From Nisaea acidiphila (GTDB lineage: Bacteria > Pseudomonadota > Alphaproteobacteria > Thalassobaculales > Thalassobaculaceae), in NCBI RefSeq assembly GCF_024662015.1, contig NZ_CP102480.1, forward strand, positions 372,001 through 436,000: 64,000 nucleotides of DNA, in the 5' to 3' direction. Shown here in pieces: positions 58,156-64,000 of this stretch. The notes beneath the pieces were generated by a model. That model was not told where the DNA came from and did not search any database. It worked only from the letters and a program-made list of their open reading frames with translations. How positions within the stretch are numbered: position 1 is the stretch's first letter; each line of letters begins with the position of its first letter. The position numbers and the translations under genes are program-made.

Positions 58156-58530
58156 TCAACTCGCTTCCGCGAGCCGGAACTGATCCTGCAGCCCCTCCAT
58201 GATTTGCCGGTTCACATTTATCAGAGCATCGAGACCGACATTGGTCTCAATCGCCAGTTCGGTTTCCCTCGCGACCCAATGCGCAAGCTGGATAAGACTC
58301 GTCTTAAGTCCTTGGGGAAGCTGATTTCCCGGCTCGGACAGGTCGCACAGAAACGCGTCCCAAACCTTTCCGTTCCAGAGCACTGCATTGAGCCGATCCT
58401 GCAACGTGCACTCCGTGTCCTGAGCCTTGAGAAGCGCACTGGTAACCTGACCAAGCAGCCTGTACTCAACCTGCTGGTGGCTTTCGGTTTGTTTCTGAAC
58501 GCTCGAATAAGCGGCATACCCTTGTCGCAT
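58156..58530 (-). CDS. flaF: Flagellar biosynthesis regulator FlaF (copy 1)
   Basis: 124 residues. The FlaF core is present: EYRLLGQVTSALLKAQ and LNAVLWNGKVWDAFLCDLSEPGNQLPQGLKTSLIQLAHWV. FlaF is needed for flagellin export and acts with FlbT in translation control. It follows the first flagellin gene by 33 bp on the same strand, with no terminator between, so they are probably co-transcribed. Confidence 0.85.
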   Translation of the reverse strand: MRQGYAAYSSVQKQTESHQQVEYRLLGQVTSALLKAQDTECTLQDRLNAVLWNGKVWDAFLCDLSEPGNQLPQGLKTSLIQLAHWVARETELAIETNVGLDALINVNRQIMEGLQDQFRLAEAS

Positions 58531-58563
58531 ATCAGGCTCCTCCGGATGCTATCCCGACGGCTC

Positions 58564-59382
58564 TTACTGGAAGAGACCCAGCAGGACCTGCGGCGCGTTG
58601 TTCGCCACGCCGAGAACCTGTACACCGAGCTGCTGCCGGACCTGCAATGCGGTGAGCTGGGCTGATTCACGAGCGAGATCGGCGTCGACGATGTTCCCGA
58701 GTCCTTCTTCGGTCGCATCGCTGACCGAGGTAAGAAACTCGGTCTGGAAGTTCAACGCGCGGGTATCGGCACCAAGCTGGCCGAGTGCAATATTAATTGT
58801 CGATTCCAGATTGGAATACTGTGCCGTAAGGACGCTCTGCGCATTGGTAGCGGTGGTCAACGCCGCACCACCGAGCGAGTTGATGTCGGTCAGCAGGTTA
58901 CGTGCGCGAAGCGTAATCGTGTCGTTGTTCAGGTTCGACAGCGTGTTAACCGCGGTAGAGGTGTTCAACACGTTGATGCCGTTAAATACGGCGTTGGTGA
59001 CGAAGTTACGCGCCTGGGAAATCAGTTCGTTGAAATCGTCGGTCAGGATGTTGCGCTGCTGCGTCGTGATCCCCTCGTTCGACAATTCCGTCAGTTTCTG
59101 ACGCACATCCTGCAGCAGGTCCGAAATCGATGTCGCGCCGGCGAGCGCAACCTGTGCGATACCTTTGGTGTTGTTCAGACCTTGCTGAATCGCACCGAGC
59201 GCGCGGATGTCGCCCCGGATGCCCTGGGCGATGGCAAAGTTTGATGCATCGTCCTCAGCACCGGAAACCTTCAAACCGGTCGACACACGGTCCTGAGTCT
59301 GCGCCAGAAGATTATTGGTCCGCTCGAGGTTGCGTAGCGCAACAAGAGCCTCCGGGTTCGTCAGAATCGAGTTACTAACCAT
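58564..59382 (-). CDS. fliC: Flagellin (copy 1)
   Basis: 272 residues, the short type without variable outer domains. The N-terminal SILTNPEALVALRNLERTNNLL and RVSTGLKVSGAEDDASNFAIAQGIRG and the C-terminal [38 protein letters not shown] are the conserved coiled-coil ends of flagellin. GAAGGAA precedes the ATG. It is followed by flaF copy 1 in the same direction. A weak sigma-54-like promoter lies 118 bp upstream. Confidence 0.95.
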   Translation of the reverse strand: MVSNSILTNPEALVALRNLERTNNLLAQTQDRVSTGLKVSGAEDDASNFAIAQGIRGDIRALGAIQQGLNNTKGIAQVALAGATSISDLLQDVRQKLTELSNEGITTQQRNILTDDFNELISQARNFVTNAVFNGINVLNTSTAVNTLSNLNNDTITLRARNLLTDINSLGGAALTTATNAQSVLTAQYSNLESTINIALGQLGADTRALNFQTEFLTSVSDATEEGLGNIVDADLARESAQLTALQVRQQLGVQVLGVANNAPQVLLGLFQ

Positions 59383-59429
59383 AACCAGTGTTCCTTCTCT
59401 CTTTGCGCCGCCCTTCTGCCCAGCCTCCG

Positions 59430-59460
59430 GACCAATTCTTGGTCTCGGCGTTTTTTGCCG
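59430..59460 (-). other. Two short hairpins in the leader of flagellin copy 1
   Basis: A perfect 6-bp stem with a 3-base loop (59430-59444) and a second GC stem with a T/A-rich loop (59446-59460) lie 48-78 bases before the flagellin ATG, inside the predicted untranslated leader. They could be involved in FlbT-dependent control of flagellin mRNA; this is inferred from position and from a similar arrangement before the second flagellin. Confidence 0.4.
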
Positions 59461-59499
59461 GGTGAATCTGACGGCGAACCACTGTCTCGGCTCTCTTGT

Positions 59500-59516
59500 C
59501 GCAAGAGCCGGACCAG
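59500..59516 (-). promoter_or_regulatory. Weak sigma-54-like promoter of flagellin copy 1
   Basis: On the minus strand CTGGTCC, five bases, TTGCG, with GG-N10-GC spacing. The -24 element shares the GGTCC variant of the fliL promoter. It overlaps an imperfect inverted repeat (59489-59511), so part of the match could reflect that repeat. Confidence 0.4.
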
Positions 59517-59648
59517 TTTCGAGAAGACCACCAACTTGTTGATTTAAAACATTTTATCGATTCCCCCAGTCGAGAAACGCTTCCAAGAAAGCCGCGCCCG
59601 ACAGAGCGCCCGGCAGGATATTCCAGGGTGGAATGGAGGTTTTTTCCG

Positions 59649-61604
59649 CTATTGCTCGGAACTGAGAATGTCCGATAGACGCGCAGCCGCACGGGAAAGG
59701 CACGTCGGGAGATCGAAAGGCTCTGCCCGACTGCACATCGGAAGCGAAGCCCCAAGAACCGCATCGTGGTGATCGCTCTGGAACATCAGACTCCGCCCAA
59801 GCCGCAAAGTCGGAGTGCCGACCGCGGCGGAGAGAGTACAGACGGCTGTGTCGACCGCGACGACAACGTCCAACACCGCCAGCAAGGCAGCAAGACGGTC
59901 AAGTTCATCCTTCTGATCGATCCCTACAGGATCATGGACGATGCAACCGAGTTTCGCTCCTGCAGCTTCTAACTCTCCAGGGAGTGAATTGTAGACCAGA
60001 TTGACGAACAACGCCTGACGAGGCCCGAGCACCGCGAGCATGGCTTCGGCATCGCAATAAAATCGGTCTCTTGCCGTAGAAGACGTTCCGCCGCGCCAGC
60101 ATATTCCGACCAGGCTTAAGTCGGTCAATTCCGAAAAGTAAGTCCGCCAGCGTTGGATTTCATTCGCTTCCGGAAGCAGAAATGCCCTCGGCCCCACCTC
60201 TTGCGGATTCAATTTGGACAAAGGCAGAAGCGACGCAGAAAGAATAGCGCGATCGAAATCCAGCTCTCGGCAAGCCGCGCGATAATCAAAGACTGGCGCC
60301 TCTCTTTCCGTCGCAGAAATTTGCCGGTCGATGAATCGGAAGTCCGGGAAACTACGCTCAAAAAGGCGCCGGTTTCGGCGGTCACATTCGACTGTGATCT
60401 CTGAGACCCTGTCACGTAGCCAGGAAAGGCGGCTGAGAAAGATATACTCGTCACCAACACCCTGCTCGGCAGCAACAAGCAGATGTCCCGGATCGGATTG
60501 GCCGTCCCAGAGTTCCGGCAAACCCACACGGCGGGTGTCTAGCCGAGAGCCCACGCGATCCTCGTAAAGCCGCCATCCGGCCGCGGTATCGCCGGAAATG
60601 AAGGCACAGGCGGCAGCGACGAAACGAAGCTCGGAAATATCCGGAAAGAGTAACAAAGCAAGCCGGCTTGCTCTCGCCGCCGCGGAGAATTCATCCATGC
60701 GGAACAGAGCCAGCGCCAGGCAATGATGTGCCGCGTGCGCATCGGGTTCCAGTAACATCGACCGCCGCGCGGCAGAAGCAGTCCTCTTATCATCCTTTCG
60801 GGCCTCGAACGCCGCAGCAAGCAGAGCCCAAAGTCCGGCACTCCGGGGAGAGAGGCAAATTGCCCTTGATGCCCATCCTGCCAGATCAATTGGGCAATCG
60901 GATTGCCCCTCACCGTCCCTCAGATGGGGGTAGAGAACCACTGCATCGGGAGCCAGCAAAATCGCACTGCGCAATATTGCTTGTGAACGGCCAGCATCGC
61001 CGGCCTGCTTCCGAGCCAGGGAAAGATGCAGATACGGCTCGATTTCCAACGGCGCGCGCTCGATGGCCTTTTCCAAATAGCCGATCGCTTGGTCTGGCTC
61101 TCGCCTTGAAAGCAACGCGGCCCCTGCCCTGGCATAAACTGCTGCAAGGTCAGGAAAACGCTGAACGGCCTCATATGCAGTCGAAAATGCCTGATCAAGG
61201 TCCCCCATCTGCTCGGCCAGACGGGAGCGGTTGAGCCAGGCGTCGACATTGGCGGGGTTCGACATATTCGCCTGGGCAAATGCCCGGACAGCGTCCGCTT
61301 TCCTGTTCTGCTGAAACCGGACCGCTCCAAGGCTGTTGGAGGCGGAGGCCAAGCCGGGGTCAAGGCTGAGAGCCCGCTCAAGATGCATCTCGGCCTCTCG
61401 CGGTCGCCCGGTCTGATGGAGCAGTGTTCCGAAAAGGTCATTGGCACCGGCATGACCGGGAAATCTCGAAAGGATTTCCCTGTAGCCGGTTTCCGCCAGG
61501 TCGAACTGCGAATTCCGATGTGCGCTCAGTGATGCGAACAGCAATTTCTCAAAATGCAGTTCGTCACCAGCTCGAATTGGATGATTTTCCCGATCCTTCG
61601 CCAC
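59649..61604 (-). CDS. TPR-glycosyltransferase fusion, FlmG-like (copy 2)
   Basis: 651 residues from GTG 61604; no in-frame ATG exists before residue 110. About nine TPR units precede the GT-B part, which starts near residue 370 (HLLVAAEQGVGDEYIFLSRLS) and ends with LLAVLDVVVAVDTAVCTLSAAVGTPTLRLG. The domain order equals that of copy 1, with modest sequence similarity, so they may modify different flagellins or use different sugars. It follows flaF copy 2 by 23 bp on the same strand and is probably in the flbT-flaF operon. Confidence 0.78.
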   Translation of the reverse strand: MAKDRENHPIRAGDELHFEKLLFASLSAHRNSQFDLAETGYREILSRFPGHAGANDLFGTLLHQTGRPREAEMHLERALSLDPGLASASNSLGAVRFQQNRKADAVRAFAQANMSNPANVDAWLNRSRLAEQMGDLDQAFSTAYEAVQRFPDLAAVYARAGAALLSRREPDQAIGYLEKAIERAPLEIEPYLHLSLARKQAGDAGRSQAILRSAILLAPDAVVLYPHLRDGEGQSDCPIDLAGWASRAICLSPRSAGLWALLAAAFEARKDDKRTASAARRSMLLEPDAHAAHHCLALALFRMDEFSAAARASRLALLLFPDISELRFVAAACAFISGDTAAGWRLYEDRVGSRLDTRRVGLPELWDGQSDPGHLLVAAEQGVGDEYIFLSRLSWLRDRVSEITVECDRRNRRLFERSFPDFRFIDRQISATEREAPVFDYRAACRELDFDRAILSASLLPLSKLNPQEVGPRAFLLPEANEIQRWRTYFSELTDLSLVGICWRGGTSSTARDRFYCDAEAMLAVLGPRQALFVNLVYNSLPGELEAAGAKLGCIVHDPVGIDQKDELDRLAALLAVLDVVVAVDTAVCTLSAAVGTPTLRLGRSLMFQSDHHDAVLGASLPMCSRAEPFDLPTCLSRAAARLSDILSSEQ

Positions 61605-61627
61605 ACCGCCGCGCTAAGCGCCGACGC

Positions 61628-62065
61628 TCAGGCTTTGTCGAGGATGGACCCGACCGCGCTGCTCGGCTGCGGCTGGGGACTTGCGGACGTGGCCTGCTCC
61701 GGCTTCAGCCCTTTCATGATGTCCCTGTTGACGGCAACGAGGGAATCGATATCCCCCTCTCCCTCAAGCGCTAGCGCGGTCTCCTTCGTCACCCAAATTC
61801 CAAGGCTGACGATCGCCGCCCTAAGCTCACGCGGAAGCTGGTTGCCGGCCGTACCGCAATCTTCAACAAACACGTCCCAAACCTGCTTGTTCCAGTTCAA
61901 TGCCGATGCGACCTGAGACATTTTCTTAGGGTCGTTCTTGGCATCGTTCTGATTATCGATCGCTTTGATCAATTCTGACGTTACCTGCGCCAGCAGACGA
62001 TATTCCGTATCACGCGAAGTAGCGGTTTGATTGATCGTCTTCTTGTAGGCATCGATGCCGGACAT
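61628..62065 (-). CDS. flaF: Flagellar biosynthesis regulator FlaF (copy 2)
   Basis: 145 residues from ATG 62065. The FlaF core is EYRLLAQVTSELIKAID and LNWNKQVWDVFVEDCGTAGNQLPRELRAAIVSLGIWV; an extra Ser/Pro/Gln-rich tail of about 25 residues sets it apart from copy 1. It starts 3 bp after flbT, the classic flbT-flaF arrangement. Confidence 0.88.
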   Translation of the reverse strand: MSGIDAYKKTINQTATSRDTEYRLLAQVTSELIKAIDNQNDAKNDPKKMSQVASALNWNKQVWDVFVEDCGTAGNQLPRELRAAIVSLGIWVTKETALALEGEGDIDSLVAVNRDIMKGLKPEQATSASPQPQPSSAVGSILDKA

Positions 62066-62068
62066 CAA

Positions 62069-62482
62069 TTAACTCCCAACCGCCGCGGGCGTGCCGATCT
62101 TGAGAATTTCAGATTCATAGTTCATGAGCGCCTTACAGGTTTTCAATGCTCGATAAAAGCGCTTTTCGTTCACATCCTGAACAATATTCAGAAGTGTCAT
62201 ACGGACTTCTTTGAAGGTCGTCGCCTCCAGAAAACTCTCAACCAATTCCAAGAACGTGTTCCGATATTGGTCCGATTCATCCTGATCGAGATACATTAAC
62301 AAAATGGTAAAATAGATTCGTTTCGCCGGCGTGTTGGCATCCTCCTCCTGCATGATGTCTTTGCCGAGTAATATCGTGGCCTCATTCTGGAGCACCAGAG
62401 ATGCGCCTTTTTTTCCGGCAACCATCACGGCGCCGTTAACCACGAACTTCTCTCCAGGTTTCACATTGATTTTTAAAGGCAT
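62069..62482 (-). CDS. flbT: Flagellin mRNA regulator FlbT
   Basis: 137 residues from ATG 62482 (MPLKINVKPGEKFVVNGAV). The family core is LLGKDIMQEEDANTPAKRIYFTILLMYLD. In Caulobacter FlbT binds the 5' leader of flagellin mRNA and promotes its decay when the flagellum is incomplete. It lies between the second flagellin and flaF copy 2. The Shine-Dalgarno before it is weak. Confidence 0.93.
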   Translation of the reverse strand: MPLKINVKPGEKFVVNGAVMVAGKKGASLVLQNEATILLGKDIMQEEDANTPAKRIYFTILLMYLDQDESDQYRNTFLELVESFLEATTFKEVRMTLLNIVQDVNEKRFYRALKTCKALMNYESEILKIGTPAAVGS

Positions 62483-62642
62483 TCGAAGAAACCCGCACAA
62501 TCAAACAGACGTCTTATTCATAACATCAAATGTGGGCTTTCGAAAATGAGGAACGTCACAGTCCGGTGCACCGGGTCATCGCAGCGAGCGCGGCATCGGC
62601 ATCTCAGAGCCAGTTAGGGGCAGAAGCCCGGGTAATGTGAAC

Positions 62643-62675
62643 AAAAAAAATCGGGGGAATTTCTTCCCCCGATTT
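62643..62675 (-). terminator. Rho-independent terminator of flagellin copy 2
   Basis: On the minus strand a 12-bp perfect stem (arms 62664-62675 and 62648-62659, 4-base loop) is followed by a run of T residues. It lies 21 bp past the flagellin stop, so flbT has its own promoter further downstream. Confidence 0.92.
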
Positions 62676-62696
62676 CTATTGAGATGTGATCCGTTA

Positions 62697-63524
62697 TTAA
62701 CGGAACAGACCCAGCAGGGACTGCGGACGCTGGTTCGCGATACCGAGGGTCTGGGTCGACAGCTGCTGCTGCACCTGCAGGGAGGTGAGGCGAGCAGACT
62801 CACGAGCCAGGTCGGCATCGACGATGTTGCCGAGGCCTTCTTCGGTCGCATCCCGGATCTGCTCCAGGAACTGCGTCTGCAGATTGAGCGCACGAACTTC
62901 CGCGCCGAGAGAGCCGAGCGCGGTGTTCACGACGGACTCAAGGTTGGAGAATTCGTTGGCAATCACGCTCTGCGCGTTGGTCGCATTGGAAAGGGTCGCC
63001 GTGGCGATAGCGCCGACCTGGGTGTTGACCGCGCTCTGCGCCGTAAGGGACAGAGTACCGCCAGCCAGGTTCGACAGCGTATTAACGGAAGTCGCACCGG
63101 AACTGATCAGGTTCACACCGTTGAACGACGCGTTGGCGATGAAGTTCGCCGCCTGCGAGACCAGCTCGTTGAAGTCGGACTGCAGGATGTTGCGCTGCGC
63201 GGTGGTGATACCTTCGTTGGCCAGCTCGGTGAGCTTACCGCGGATGTCGGACAGGAGGTTGGAAACTCCGGTCACACCGGCGATCGCAACGTTACCGATA
63301 CCCTTGGCGTTATTGAGGCCCTGCGTAACGGCGTCGATACCGCTCAACTCGGCCCGGATACCCTGCGCGATGGCAAAGCTGGAAGCGTTGTCGAGCGCAC
63401 CGGAAACTTTCAGGCCGGTAGAAACACGGTTCTGGGTCGTATCCAGGCTCCGATTGATGGAGTTCAGGGTACGAAGAGCCGTGAAAGCGGACGGATTGGT
63501 AAGGATAGAGTTTTGAACAGCCAT
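62697..63524 (-). CDS. fliC: Flagellin (copy 2)
   Basis: 275 residues. It is clearly paralogous to copy 1, with SILTNPSAFTALRTLNSINRSL at the start and [40 protein letters not shown] at the end. A strong GAGGAGG site lies before the ATG. It has its own terminator and 325 bp of upstream space, so it is a single-gene transcript. Confidence 0.96.
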   Translation of the reverse strand: MAVQNSILTNPSAFTALRTLNSINRSLDTTQNRVSTGLKVSGALDNASSFAIAQGIRAELSGIDAVTQGLNNAKGIGNVAIAGVTGVSNLLSDIRGKLTELANEGITTAQRNILQSDFNELVSQAANFIANASFNGVNLISSGATSVNTLSNLAGGTLSLTAQSAVNTQVGAIATATLSNATNAQSVIANEFSNLESVVNTALGSLGAEVRALNLQTQFLEQIRDATEEGLGNIVDADLARESARLTSLQVQQQLSTQTLGIANQRPQSLLGLFR

Positions 63525-63548
63525 TTTGGCCTCCTCTTTCTAAGGTCT

Positions 63549-63585
63549 GCGGGAATTTTTCCCGCGGATTTTAGGGGCAAGCCCC
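63549..63585 (-). other. Two hairpins in the leader of flagellin copy 2
   Basis: A perfect 7-bp stem with a 3-base loop (63549-63565) and a 5-bp GC stem with a 2-base loop (63574-63585) lie 25-61 bases before the flagellin ATG. They are in the untranslated leader, like those before flagellin copy 1, and may take part in FlbT control or mRNA stability. Confidence 0.45.
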
Positions 63586-63799
63586 CAGAGCAAAACCCGC
63601 TTCTTCGAGCGGATAACATATAATAACACAGAAAATAGTTGCGAAAAGTTTAATATCCGTAAGGGATTTCGCCACCCGATGAGAACCTCCGGTTGGCAGA
63701 CAATAAGATTATGAAATAATTAGAACTTCATCGGACTATCGCGATTTCCGGGATGTGGGGAAAATCGCACTGGTAGAATCAAACTGATGGCCCGGACGC

Positions 63800-63824
63800 A
63801 AAAAAGGGCGGCCGAAGCCGCCCT
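63800..63824 (-). terminator. Rho-independent terminator of flagellin copy 3
   Basis: On the minus strand an 8-bp GC-rich stem (arms 63817-63824 and 63805-63812) with a TTCG loop is followed by six T residues. It lies 26 bp past the stop of the partial flagellin gene. Confidence 0.93.
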
Positions 63825-63849
63825 TTCGCAAAAATGTGGTCTGGCTGTC

Positions 63850-64000
63850 TTAGCCGAACAGGCCCAGCAGGGTCTGCGGACGCTGGTTCGCGATGCTGAG
63901 CGTCTGAGTGGAGAGCTGCTGCTGCACCTGCAGAGAGGTGAGCCTTGCAGACTCGCGCGCCAGGTCGGCATCGACGATGTTGCCCAAACCTTCGTCGGTC
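63850..64000 (-). CDS. fliC: Flagellin (copy 3), C-terminal part (cut by window end)
   Basis: The stop TAA is at 63850-63852 and the gene runs off the window; 49 C-terminal residues are visible. They read [18 protein letters not shown] and end [16 protein letters not shown], almost identical to flagellin copy 2, which marks a recent tandem duplication. The N-terminus is not available. Confidence 0.95.
   Translation of the reverse strand, partial: TDEGLGNIVDADLARESARLTSLQVQQQLSTQTLSIANQRPQTLLGLFG

Larger units (their letters stand above)
63525..63849. other. 325-bp region upstream of flagellin copy 2 and downstream of copy 3
   Basis: No gene is seen. It carries the terminator of flagellin copy 3 (63800-63824), the promoter region of flagellin copy 2 (no sigma-54 or sigma-28 consensus recognised), and two leader hairpins at 63549-63585. 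The stretch 63600-63720 is AT-rich, as expected for a promoter. Confidence 0.7.

Noticed and set aside
63549-63565. GG-N10-GC match in front of flagellin copy 2
   Set aside because: The spacing fits sigma-54, but the -24 element lacks TTGGCA similarity and the match is created by the leader hairpin palindrome.

Overview
The window is about 64 kb of GC-rich (roughly 60%) DNA from a motile alphaproteobacterium. Several features place it there: a CckA-type cell-cycle kinase, the alphaproteobacterial flagellar regulators FliX, FlaF and FlbT, a MotE-like protein, short flagellins, and sigma-54 flagellar promoters. The gene set fits the Rhodospirillales best, but that assignment is inferred from gene content. 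I saw no IS element, prophage, CRISPR array, rRNA or tRNA.

Positions 1-31 kb are mainly metabolic and housekeeping. In order they hold: a peptide-type ABC transporter (the binding-protein gene is cut by the window start, followed by two permeases and two ATPases); a small Tyr-phosphatase; RidA; a phosphotransferase pair; methylglyoxal synthase; and a four-gene acid/aldol catabolic operon (RraA-like, D-2-hydroxyacid dehydrogenase, HpcH/HpaI aldolase, Ldh2-type dehydrogenase). Next come a two-gene ImmA/IrrE-like plus class III nucleotide-cyclase-like pair (11.5-13.1 kb), an isocitrate-lyase/PEP-mutase family enzyme, rpmF, the propionyl-CoA carboxylase alpha subunit, an aminotransferase, a histidine phosphatase, a VOC protein, an NlpC/P60 hydrolase with a VWA protein, a MoxR ATPase, alaS, recA and cckA.

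Positions 30-64 kb are a large flagellar and chemotaxis island in several operons. These are flgB-flgC-fliE-fliQ-fliR-flhB (minus); an FlhB-C-terminal-like protein, a small unknown, fliO and fliP (plus); cheY-cheZ-MotB-like-motB-giant TPR protein (minus); fliL-fliM-DUF6468-motE-like (minus); flgF-flgG-flgA-flgH (plus); dksA and fliX (minus); flgI-flgJ-flgN (plus); a TPR protein (minus); flgK-flgL-flaG-like (minus); and a flagellin region. The flagellin region holds three flagellin genes (the last cut by the window end), two flaF genes, flbT, and two TPR-glycosyltransferase fusions resembling FlmG.

Regulation can be read in part from the DNA. Excellent GG-N10-GC sigma-54 promoters precede flgB, flgF, flgI and flgK, with weaker ones before fliL and the first flagellin. 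A complete TTAA-N7-TTAA CtrA-type site lies upstream of cheY, in the same window as cckA. The flagellin leaders carry short hairpins that could be targets of FlbT.

The most unusual items are these: the cyclase-like gene coupled to an ImmA/IrrE homologue whose HExxH motif reads RExxH; a MotB paralogue that has lost the proton-binding Asp, encoded in one operon with a true MotB and a 1232-residue secreted TPR protein; and the doubled flagellin/FlaF/glycosyltransferase modules.
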